Below are positions 26,520-33,985 of a DNA stretch of 64,000 nt, piece after piece. Origin of the DNA: Albidovulum sp030837825 (GTDB lineage: Bacteria; Pseudomonadota; Alphaproteobacteria; Rhodobacterales; Rhodobacteraceae); the NCBI GenBank assembly GCA_037046705.1, contig JBAOHB010000009.1, positions 1 to 64,000 on the forward strand. The letters run 5' to 3'. Below the pieces are notes generated by a model. The model did no database searches, was not told where the DNA came from, and saw only the letters and a program-made list of their open reading frames with translations. The position numbers were made by a program, and so were the translations under genes. Each line of letters opens with the position of its first letter. The stretch's first letter is position 1.

Positions 26520-26909
26520 TCACTGCGAGGCGCGGCTGCCATCATGGCAATTGTCGATGATCGCCTGCACAAGGGCCTGCGCCGCGCGCGACGGCGACTG
26601 GCGGGCGTGGACGATCTGGAACAGGTCGTCGAAGGACATGCGGTCGGGGGCCAGCGCCCGCAGCCGGCCGCGCTCGACCTCGGCGGTGGCATAATGGTCG
26701 GGGAGGAAGCCGATATAGGCGCCCGACAGCAGCAGGATCAGCGTCCCCTCCATATGCGGGGTGGCTGCCTGCCAGCCGACATCCACCCCGCAGATCGGCA
26801 CCCGCTGCATGTAGCTGCGCCCGGCGAAAGCCTGGGCCGCCAGCAGCGGGGGGGTCAGCGCCGCATCCGGCAGCCCGAACAGCGGATGCAGCGCGCCGCA
26901 GTAAAGGAT
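26520..26909 (-). pseudogene. LysR-family regulator remnant (C-terminal effector domain only)
   Basis: The frame ending at 26520 encodes ~128 residues of a LysR substrate-binding domain, starting at LYCGALHPLFGLPD (the usual YCGxxHPLF segment). It continues through LLLSGAYIGFLPDHYA and FQIVHARQSPSRAAQALVQAIIDNC. The DNA-binding domain and first half of the effector domain are absent. Upstream of ~26905 the same frame turns into low-quality sequence antisense to the agmatinase gene. The break coincides with the first codons of that divergent gene, pointing to a deletion that removed the shared promoter and the regulator's 5' two-thirds. Confidence 0.8.
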
Positions 26910-27817
26910 TGGTGACCATCGCATCGACGGTGCCGAAGGCCATCGACGCCGATGTGGCGATCCTTGGCGCGCCCTTCGATTTCGGCACCCAGTGGCGCGC
27001 CGGCGCCCGGTTCGGGCCGCGCGGCATCCGCGAGGCATCGACGCTGTTTTCCTTCGGCCACGGCGGCGCCTATGACCATGAGGATGACGTGACCTACCTG
27101 CCGGCCGGCAAGGTGCGCATCGTCGATCTGGGCGATGCCGACATCGTCCATACCGACACCGCGCAAAGCCACGCCCACATCGAATTCGGCGTGCGCAAGA
27201 TCCTGAACGCGGGGGCGCTGCCGGTGGTGCTGGGCGGCGATCATTCGGTCAACATCCCCTGCATCACCGCCTTCGACCGGGATTGCGCCGCCAAGGGCCC
27301 GATCCATGTCGCGCAGATCGACGCGCATCTGGATTTCGTCGATGTGCGCCACGGGGTGCGCAACGGCCACGGCAACCCGATGCGCCGCGCGGCCGAAAAG
27401 CCCTACGTCTCGGGCCTGACGCAGCTTGGCATCCGCAACGTTTCGTCCACCGCGCGCGACGGGTATGAGGCGGCGCGGTCGATGGGGTCGGACATCCTGT
27501 CGGTCCGCCAGATCCGCGCGCTGGGGGTCGATGCGGTGCTGGCGCGCATCCCGGCGGCTGCGCGCTACTACGTTACCATCGACATCGACGGCTTCGACCC
27601 GTCCATCGCGCTGGGCACCGGCACGCCCTCGCATGGCGGCTTTCTCTATTACGAGGTGCTGGAACTGCTGGCCGGGCTGTGCCCGCGCGGCAGCATCGTC
27701 GGCGTCGATCTGGTCGAGGTGGCGCCCGACTACGACCACGGCGGCACCACCACGATTTTGGCCGCGCAGGTGCTGATGAACCTGATCGGCCGGATCCTGC
27801 ACGCGCGCGGGGCCTGA
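26909..27817 (+). CDS. Agmatinase/ureohydrolase-family protein, possibly 5'-truncated
   Basis: A ~301-residue Mn-dependent ureohydrolase (agmatinase, guanidinobutyrase or guanidinopropionase type). Metal motifs are complete: GGDHSV, DAHLDF and DIDGFDPS. The family core begins almost at once (AIDADVAILGAPFDFGTQWRAGARFGPRGIREAS); relatives generally have 15-40 more residues before it. Only TTG 26909 or GTG 26912 can start it, and upstream is the LysR remnant. The body is undamaged, but the original start and promoter are probably lost. The gene is followed after 3 bases by a frameshifted dehydrogenase gene. Current activity is doubtful. Confidence 0.75.
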   Translation: MVTIASTVPKAIDADVAILGAPFDFGTQWRAGARFGPRGIREASTLFSFGHGGAYDHEDDVTYLPAGKVRIVDLGDADIVHTDTAQSHAHIEFGVRKILNAGALPVVLGGDHSVNIPCITAFDRDCAAKGPIHVAQIDAHLDFVDVRHGVRNGHGNPMRRAAEKPYVSGLTQLGIRNVSSTARDGYEAARSMGSDILSVRQIRALGVDAVLARIPAAARYYVTIDIDGFDPSIALGTGTPSHGGFLYYEVLELLAGLCPRGSIVGVDLVEVAPDYDHGGTTTILAAQVLMNLIGRILHARGA

Positions 27818-27820
27818 GCG

Positions 27821-28583
27821 ATGGGCGCCCTGCGCTACGACTTCACAGGCGAGTGCGTTCTCGTCACCGGGGCGAGCCACGGCATCGGCTTCGCGGTCGC
27901 ACGGGCCTTCGTGCGGGCGGGGGGCCGAGGTCACGGTGCTGTCCTCGGGCGCGGGCATCCATGACGCGGCGGCAGAGATCGGCGCCCGCGCGCTTGAATG
28001 CGACATCACCGACGCCGGCGCGGTCAAGGCGGCACTGGCGGGGATGGGCCGGATCGACGTGCTGGTCAACAATGCCGGGCTGGAGCGCATCACCCCCGTC
28101 GATGGCCCGGAGGGGGTGGAGGATACCTTCCGCCGCATCACCGACATCAACGTGAACGGCACTTTCCACGTCACCCGCCATGCCGTGCCGAAAATGCCCG
28201 CAGGTGGGCGGATCATCCTGACCGCCTCGATCTGGAGCCGGGTCGCGGTGCCGGAGTTTTCCGCCTACGTCACATCGAAGCACGCCAACCTCGGCTTCAT
28301 GCGGGTGATGGCCAAGGAACTCGGCCCGCGTGGCATCCGCGTCAACGCCGTCTGCCCCGGCTGGGTCAGGACCGAAGCGGCGATGCTGTCGCTGGCCAAC
28401 ATGTCCAAGCGCACCGGGCGCGGCGAGGGCGATCTTCTGGCCGAAATCACCGGCGCGCAGGTGCTGCCGGGGCTGCTGGAACCCGACGATCTGGCCCCGC
28501 CCTATCTCTGGCTCGCCTCCGACGGCGCGCGCGACATGACCGGCCAGGCGCTGATGCTCGACCGGGGCGAGGTGATGGCATGA
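27821..28583 (+). pseudogene. Short-chain dehydrogenase/reductase, broken by a +1 frameshift
   Basis: The ATG at 27821 opens a classical SDR: LVTGASHGIGFAVARAFVRAG, the cofactor motif. At a run of six G (27919-27924) the frame is lost. With one G fewer it continues AEVTVLSSGAGIHDAAAEIG and on through NNAG, SIWSRVAVPEFSAYVTSKHA (Ser, Tyr, Lys catalytic set) and VCPGWVRTEAAM to a stop at 28581-28583. The repaired protein would have ~253 residues, a normal length. The stop overlaps the next SDR's ATG by 4 bases. A homopolymer error in the assembly is the alternative, but neighbouring genes are damaged in other ways. Confidence 0.8.
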
Positions 28584-29145
28584 CGCGCGTCCTTGTCACC
28601 GGCGCCGGTCGCGGCATCGGCGCCGCCTGCGCGCTGGTCTTCGCGGGCACGGGCGCGCGGGTGGCGCTGGCCGCCATCCGCCAGCCGGAGGACGCGGCAA
28701 GCGCCGCCCGGGCTGCGCGGGCGGCAGAGGTTCTTGGCCTTGCCTGCGACGTGTCCGACGCGGGCGCGGTCGATGCACTTGGCCGGGCCATCGGCACTGC
28801 CTTCGGCGGCCTCGACATTCTGGTTCACTGCGCCGGCGTGATCCACGAAGTGCCGCTTCTGGACACGCCGGTCGCCGATTTCGACCGGGTGATCGCCATC
28901 AACCTGCGCGGCAGCTTCCTGATCGGCAAGATGGCCATCGGCCGGATGCAGGGCACCGCGAAAACCCCGCCTCCGCGATCCTGATCGCTTCCGACATGGC
29001 CCATTACGGGCGCGAGACCTTTTCGTCCTATGTCGCCTCCAAGCACGGCGTCCTTGGCATCGTGCGAAGCTGGGCGAAGGAATTCGCCCCGCGCATCCTC
29101 GTCAACACCATCTGTCCCGGCCCGATCGACACCGAGATGCTGGGG
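28580..29145 (+). pseudogene. Second short-chain dehydrogenase, -1 frameshift and missing C-terminus
   Basis: Begins MTRVLVTGAGRGIGAACALVF and keeps the HCAGV segment, but hits TGA at 28982. Shifting by one base near 28957-28960 (a lost G) restores NPASAILIASDMAHYGRETFSSYVASKHG with the Tyr/Lys pair, then VNTICPGPIDTEMLG. At ~29143 the SDR sequence stops short of its last ~50 residues and joins a polysaccharide deacetylase frame. The gene therefore carries two lesions, a point frameshift and a deletion fusion. Function is lost as encoded. Confidence 0.8.
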
Positions 29146-29896
29146 GTACGGGCCGAAGGTCGCCATCCCCCGCATCGTCGAAAGCTACCGGCAACTGGGG
29201 CTGAGCCAGACCCTCTTCATCCCGGCCTGGTGCATCGAACAGTATCCCGAGGCCATCGAGACCATCCTCAAGGGCGGCCACGAGATCGCCCGTCACGGCT
29301 TCCTGCACGAACATCCGCGCGAACTGTCCGATGACGAGGAAGCCCACTGGCTCGACCGCGGCATCGAGGTGATCGCCCACGCCACCGGCCGGCGCCCGCG
29401 CGGCTGGCGCGCGCCGCTTTACAACTTCTCGCATCGCTCGGCCGACCTCTTGGCCGAACGCGGCTTTGCCTATGACGCCTCGCTGATGGGCGACGACCAG
29501 CCTTACCTTCTGGAAAGCGCCAGGGGACGGCTGGTCGAACTGCCCTCGCACTGGGGCCTCGACGACTGGCCGCAATACGTGCAGTCGATGGATCTCGACT
29601 ACATGATGCCGGTCCGCGCGCCGGAACAGGGGCTGATGCCCTTCGCGCAGGAATTCGAGGCCGCCCATGCCCACGGCGGGCTTTGGGTGCCGGTGGTGCA
29701 CCCGTTCGCCACCGGGCGGCTGGCGCGCTGGCATCACTGGCATCGTTTCTTCGAAAGCCTCGTCGCACGCGGTGATGTCTGGTTCGCGCCGATGGAGGAA
29801 ATCGCCGCCCATGTGCAGCACCTGGTCGCCACCGGCGGCTGGACGCCGCGCATCGATCGGATGCCCTGTTACAACGCCCCGGTGCGGGTGAGGTGA
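29144..29896 (+). pseudogene. Polysaccharide deacetylase (NodB-type) remnant lacking its N-terminus
   Basis: From 29144 the frame reads GYGPKVAIPRIVESYRQLGL, then TLFIPAWCIEQYP, GHEIARHGFLHEHP (metal-ligand His pair) and RGWRAPLYNFSHRSADLLAERGF, ending at 29896. This is the NodB/PuuE-like deacetylase fold. Relatives begin ~50-60 residues earlier with the first Asp metal ligand; that part is replaced here by the SDR fragment. No ribosome site or plausible start lies at the junction. The remaining ~250 codons are clean, so the fusion may be recent. Confidence 0.78.
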
Positions 29897-29959
29897 GCCA
29901 AGACCGGGCCGGGGAGGCCCGTAAAACGCCTGCGGGAGGCAGGCAAAGGGGAGGATGAC

Positions 29960-30133
29960 ATGACCGAGATGGACAAGGCCTGGGCGCAGGAATTGCAGCG
30001 CCGCATCGACGTCTATGACGAGATGGAGGCGAAGGACGGATGGCAGGGCCGGATGACCGGCGCCGACTATCTGGGACTTCTGGCGCTGACCGCGCCGCTG
30101 GTGGCCGGCTTCTGGACCTGGGGTTTAGGATGA
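29960..30133 (+). CDS. Small membrane protein preceding the NCS1 permease
   Basis: A 57-residue open frame (MTEMDKAWAQELQRRIDVYD at the start) with GGGGAGG 5 bases before its ATG. The N-terminal ~30 residues form a charged amphipathic helix. Residues ~35-55 (YLGLLALTAPLVAGFWTW) are one membrane helix. The stop overlaps the permease ATG by 4 bases (ATGA), so it was co-translated with the transporter. I do not recognise a named family. An accessory subunit of the permease is the natural guess. It is one of the few undamaged frames in the decayed region. Confidence 0.65.
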   Translation: MTEMDKAWAQELQRRIDVYDEMEAKDGWQGRMTGADYLGLLALTAPLVAGFWTWGLG

Positions 30134-31165
30134 CCACCACCGACACCGCCTTGCACAGCCCCGCGGGACGCGCCCGGACCGACTACAGCGATGCCGCCGA
30201 ACGCGGCGACCTGCCGCTTCAGCCGAAGGAAAGGCGTTGGGGCTTCTGGGAATTCACCTATGCCAATTCGGCGCTGGCGATCGCCACCTGGGCCTTCCTG
30301 ATCGGCGGGGCGGTCGGCCTGTTCGTCGGCCCGCGCTAAGGCATCGTCGCCATCGTAATCGGCAATATCATCGGCGTGGTGCTGACCGCGTTGCCGACCT
30401 GCATCCCCGCCGGCAAATACGGGGTCGAGCAGTTCACCGCGCTGCGCAGCCAGTTCGGGCCGAACGGCAGCCGGCTGGTCTATTTCCTGGCCGTGGTGTT
30501 CCTGACGATGGGCTGGCTTGCCGTGCTGGGCATGATGTTCGGCCGTTCCATCGACGGGCTGACGGCGCTGGTTTCTGGCGGCGAGGCCAATCCGCTGGGG
30601 CCGAAGGTGATGGTCGCCGCGGTCGGGGCGATCCTGCTGACATGGTTCGTGGTGGCCAAGGGACCGACCTCGATCAAGTTCTTCAACATGGTGATCTCGC
30701 CGGCGCTGGTGCTGCTGATGGGCTGGATGATGTATCTGATCCTCAGCCAGCATTCCTTCGCCGCGCTGATGGCGCTGAAGCCGCTGGCGCCGCCCTTCGA
30801 CGACCACACGCTGAACTTCGTGATCGCGGTGGAGGTGAACCTTGCCGCCGGCTTTTCCTGGTGGCCCTATATCGGCAACCTCGGCCGCCTGACGCGGAAC
30901 GAACGCACGGCCTTCTGGCCGAACATCGTCGGCATCTTCGGCGCCGCGGCTCTGGGAGAGATCGTCGGGCTGCTCGGCTCGGTCGCGCTGGGCAACAGCG
31001 ACCCGACGATCTGGATGGCGCAGGTCGGCGGCATGGCGGTCGGCGTGGTGGCACTTGGTTTCGTCGCCTTAGCCAACGTCACCTCGATGGCCAACATCCT
31101 TTACACCTCGGTCGTGGGCCTGCGGCAGATCGGCACCCGGGCGATCCATGACCCCTCCGCATCCT
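30130..31165 (+). pseudogene. NCS1-type (purine/cytosine) permease with in-frame stop and lost C-terminus
   Basis: ATG at 30130 starts MTTTDTALHSPAGRARTDYS, with WGFWEFTYANSALAIATWAF as first membrane segment. TAA at 30337-30339 interrupts between VGPR and GIVAIVIGNIIGVVL with no frame change; a single base change from a Tyr codon explains it. The frame then continues through at least seven more membrane segments (FSWWPYIGNLGRLTRNER, ANVTSMANILYTSVVGLRQ). Near 31130-31175 it runs into GMC oxidoreductase sequence in another frame, losing the last part of the transporter. NCS1 proteins import nucleobases, allantoin, hydantoins or related compounds. Confidence 0.8.
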
Positions 31166-31468
31166 TCTGGGCGGCAAGCGCGCCACCACCCCTGCGGGTC
31201 CTGCCGGATGGGCGAGGATGCGCTGGCGGTGGTGGACAGCGAGTTGCGGGTGCGCGGGCTGGAAGGGCTGCGGGCCATCGACAGCTCGGTCTTTCCGAGC
31301 GAGCCCAACGGCAACCTGAACGCGCCGACGATCATGCTGGCCGAGCGTGCCGCCGACATGGTGCGGGGCCGGCCGCTCCTGCCGCCGTCGAACGCCGCCG
31401 TCGGCCAGGCGCCCGGCCTGGGCGTGACCCAGCGCAGCGGCACGCCGGTGCGGGCGGTCGGCCGATAG
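31160..31468 (+). pseudogene. GMC-family oxidoreductase remnant (C-terminal ~95 residues)
   Basis: The frame reads HHPCGSCRMGEDALAVVDSELRV, then GLEGLRAIDSSVFPSEPNGN and NAPTIMLAERAADMVRG. This is the conserved C-terminal block of choline-dehydrogenase-like flavoproteins, including the catalytic His region (HPCGSCRMG) and the NAPT motif. The ~450-residue FAD-binding part is missing, replaced by the permease fragment. A tail of ~35 residues follows to the stop at 31468. It marks the right end of the decayed cluster, 66 bases before the intact lysR gene. Confidence 0.8.
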
Positions 31469-31534
31469 GCCAGCCTCCGCCGCATGGGCTCCGGCCGCCG
31501 GCGTGTCTGGTCGCCGGCCCGGATGCTCAGGCGT

Positions 31535-32455
31535 TCAAGGCGAAAGGTGGCGCTCCAGATCGCTCGCCATCTCGAGGGCCACCTCGTGAAGGATCGAGAT
31601 GAACCTGCGCACCTGCACCAGGCGCGTGCTCCGAGGCGGATGCCAGAGCGCCAGCCGATAGGGCACCGGCACCGAGAGGCGACGGAAGGCGACGGGCCCG
31701 CCGGCGTGGCCGGCGGCGGTCAGCGGATTGATCACGGAGAGTCCCACCCCTGCCGCCACCATCGCGCACACACTGGCTGCCGTCGTCGTTTCGGCGGCAT
31801 AGTCACGGGACACGTTGGCGTCGTGAAAGACGGTGTCCAGCCTGTGCCGGTAAGGATCGTTCTGGCTGAAATAGACGAAGGGTTGCCCGGAAAAGTCGGA
31901 AGGGGTCAGTTCGGCCCGTGCCACCAGGGGATGACCCTGCGGCAACACGCAGACCATGTCGCCCACAAAGATCGACTCGCTTTCGGCGCTTTCGCGCTCG
32001 AACAGGTTTTCGGCCATGCACAGATCGAAGACCTGCGTGGTCATCTCATGCCGCAGCGATGGTTCCTCGTGCGAATGGATCGAGAAGTGCACGGGCTGCC
32101 GGGCCCCGACGAAGCGCTGGATTACCCGTGGAATGATGGATTCCGCATAGGCGGGAATGCTGGCGATGCGAAAGTTGGCGGCGTTGTGCACCCGGATCGC
32201 CAGGGCGGCGCGGCTGATTTCGTCCAGACCGACAAAGGAGCGCAGCACCACCTCATGCAGGAGGATCGCCTGCTGGGTGGGTGTCAACCGCTTGCCGAAA
32301 CGCAAGAACAGGTCAAAACCGAGCCGGCCCTCGATCTCTCGTATCTCGCGGCTGACCGTGGGCTGCGAACTCCCGAGCTTGGCGGCGGCGGCGGTGATGC
32401 TCTTGTTCACCATGACCGAGTTGAAAACATCGATCTGCCGTTGATTCAACTTCAT
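31535..32455 (-). CDS. lysR: LysR-family regulator, likely the activator of lysA
   Basis: A 306-residue regulator with an N-terminal winged helix (MKLNQRQIDVFNSVMVNKSI, then QPTVSREIREIEGRLGFDLF) and a complete effector domain. Similarity to E. coli LysR is good over the whole length by my recollection of that sequence. Shared segments include CVLPQGHPL, the TAASVCAMVAAGVGLSVINPLTA block and VRRF-like ends. It is transcribed divergently from lysA with a 117-base spacer holding two palindromes, the same layout as the E. coli lysR-lysA pair. E. coli LysR senses diaminopimelate; this protein may do so too. Confidence 0.85.
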   Translation of the reverse strand: MKLNQRQIDVFNSVMVNKSITAAAAKLGSSQPTVSREIREIEGRLGFDLFLRFGKRLTPTQQAILLHEVVLRSFVGLDEISRAALAIRVHNAANFRIASIPAYAESIIPRVIQRFVGARQPVHFSIHSHEEPSLRHEMTTQVFDLCMAENLFERESAESESIFVGDMVCVLPQGHPLVARAELTPSDFSGQPFVYFSQNDPYRHRLDTVFHDANVSRDYAAETTTAASVCAMVAAGVGLSVINPLTAAGHAGGPVAFRRLSVPVPYRLALWHPPRSTRLVQVRRFISILHEVALEMASDLERHLSP

Positions 32456-32472
32456 AACTCGTCCTCCGCCAT

Positions 32473-32486
32473 CTGATTCATATCAG
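32473..32486. promoter_or_regulatory. Palindrome CTGAT-N4-ATCAG, candidate LysR box
   Basis: Five-base arms with a four-base spacer, centred 24 bases upstream of the lysR start and containing a T-N11-A core. It lies in the AT-rich divergent spacer between lysR and lysA, where an autoregulating LysR protein is expected to bind. Confidence 0.5.
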
Positions 32487-32504
32487 AAACGAATGAAGAT
32501 GCTA

Positions 32505-32520
32505 AATGAAGTATTTCATT
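32505..32520. promoter_or_regulatory. Palindrome AATGAA-N4-TTCATT upstream of lysA
   Basis: Perfect six-base arms. AATGAA occurs once more at 32492-32497. On the minus strand the right part reads CGAATGAAATA (32512-32522), an 11-base word found again at 54629-54639 beside the RpiR regulator gene. It may be a second operator in this spacer, for LysR or for RpiR. Confidence 0.5.
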
Positions 32521-32572
32521 CGCATGAAAATCTCTGGGAGGGTGCCTGAACCCCGTCAACCGAAACGTGCTC

Positions 32573-33883
32573 ATGGCCGACACCCTGACGCCCACCACCG
32601 ACCCAGAGGACGCCGCAAGATGGCTTGTCCGGCACGACGGTGCGCTTTTCGCCGACGATGTGCCGCTGGAACGGATCGCCGCCGCTGTCGGCACCCCTTT
32701 CTACGCCTATTCTGCGGCCACATTGCGGGCTTCCTATGCTTCGCTTTCGGCGGCGGTCGCCTCTCATGGGGTGGATGTGTATTTTGCCGTCAAGGCCAAC
32801 GGCAACACGCACGTGCTGGCAGAATTCGCCCGGCTGGGCGCGGGCATGGACATCGTCTCTGGCGGCGAGATGGTCCGGGCCATTGCCGCGGGAACCCCGC
32901 CGGGGCGGATCATCTTCTCGGGCGTGGGCAAGACCGGCGCCGAGATCCGCGCGGCTTTGCAGGCTGGCCTTTTTCAGATCAACGTCGAAAGCCCTGCCGA
33001 GCTGGAGGTCGTGGCGGACGTCGCGCGCGACCTCGGACTTCGTGCACCAGTGGCGCTGCGGGTCAACCCCGATGTCGATGCCCGGACCCATGCCAAGATC
33101 ACGACCGGCCGCAAGGACAGCAAGTTCGGCATTTCCGCACCCGAGGTACCGGCGCTCTACGCTGCCGCTGCCGCCCGGCCCGAGCTGGAGCTCGTCGGGC
33201 TCGCCCTGCATATCGGCTCGCAGATCGTCGACCTGGCGCCGTTCCGTCAGGCCTGGGCGACCGTGGCCGCGCTGGTGCGCGACCTGCGCGCCGCAGGGCA
33301 GAGGGTGGAGCGGCTGGATCTGGGCGGCGGCCTCGGCATCGGCGGCGACGGCCGTTCCGGCCCCGACATCGCCGAATATGCCCGGGCAATCGGCCAGACG
33401 GTCGGGGGCATGGGGCTTGCGCTGAATGTCGAGCCGGGGCGCTGGCTTTGCGGCCGTGCCGGGGTTCTGGTGGCGAAGGTGCTGTACCTGAAGCCCGGCG
33501 ACGCCGCCGATTTCGCCATTGTCGATGCCGCGATGAACGACCTGATGCGGCCCGCGCTCTACGATGCCCGCCATGCGGTCGCGACGGTCCACGCGCCGCG
33601 TCCGGGCGGCGATGCCCGGCCGGTCCGCCTGGTGGGACCGATCTGCGAAAGCTCGGACGATTTCGGGACATATCAGGATCTTGGCACGCTTCACGCCGGC
33701 GACCTTCTGGCGTTCCGCGATGCCGGCGCCTACGGTGCCGCCATGTCCTCCACCTACAATTCGCGGGATCTGATTCCCGAGGTTCTGGTGGACGGGGAAC
33801 AGTTCAGGGTCATCCGCCGCCGGCAGGGGATCGAGGAGGCGCTGCAACTGGAGCTGGCCGGCCAATGGCAGAAGGCAGGATAG
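32573..33883 (+). CDS. lysA: Diaminopimelate decarboxylase-family PLP enzyme
   Basis: A 436-residue fold-type III (alanine-racemase-like) decarboxylase. The PLP Lys is K74 in VYFAVKANGNTHVL. HIGSQI, the glycine-rich LDLGGGLGIG, EPGRWLCG and the active-site CESSDDFG follow in order. This matches LysA (meso-diaminopimelate to lysine), though related D-ornithine or L-amino-acid decarboxylases share the fold. A GTG 6 bases upstream is an alternative start; neither has a good ribosome site. It is divergent from lysR and heads a run with a peptide ABC transporter and a YkuD-fold protein, so the role here may be salvage of diaminopimelate more than synthesis. Confidence 0.88.
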   Translation: MADTLTPTTDPEDAARWLVRHDGALFADDVPLERIAAAVGTPFYAYSAATLRASYASLSAAVASHGVDVYFAVKANGNTHVLAEFARLGAGMDIVSGGEMVRAIAAGTPPGRIIFSGVGKTGAEIRAALQAGLFQINVESPAELEVVADVARDLGLRAPVALRVNPDVDARTHAKITTGRKDSKFGISAPEVPALYAAAAARPELELVGLALHIGSQIVDLAPFRQAWATVAALVRDLRAAGQRVERLDLGGGLGIGGDGRSGPDIAEYARAIGQTVGGMGLALNVEPGRWLCGRAGVLVAKVLYLKPGDAADFAIVDAAMNDLMRPALYDARHAVATVHAPRPGGDARPVRLVGPICESSDDFGTYQDLGTLHAGDLLAFRDAGAYGAAMSSTYNSRDLIPEVLVDGEQFRVIRRRQGIEEALQLELAGQWQKAG

Positions 33884-33891
33884 AACAACAG

Positions 33892-33919
33892 GGGCGGCGC
33901 CGTGCGACAGGTGCCGCCC
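33892..33919 (+). other. Intercistronic hairpin between lysA and the peptide-binding protein gene
   Basis: Arms GGGCGGCGCC (33892-33901) and GGTGCCGCCC (33910-33919) match at 9 of 10 pairs with an eight-base loop. No U-run follows. It begins 9 bases after the lysA stop and may separate lysA expression from the transporter genes. Confidence 0.5.
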
Positions 33920-33985
33920 GGAAACAAGAGTCGCAGGGTGTCGCCCCGATGGAACAGCGATCAAACCGACAGAACGAGGTGTAAC

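Noticed and set aside
26520..31468. Sequencing or assembly errors as the sole cause of all broken genes
   Set aside because: Homopolymer error could explain the G-run frameshift, but not the two gene fusions, the missing LysR half or the substitution-type stop, all within 5 kb and nowhere else in the window.
26520..31468. Insertion sequence or prophage as the cause of the deletions
   Set aside because: No transposase, integrase, terminal inverted repeat or target duplication could be seen at the junctions.
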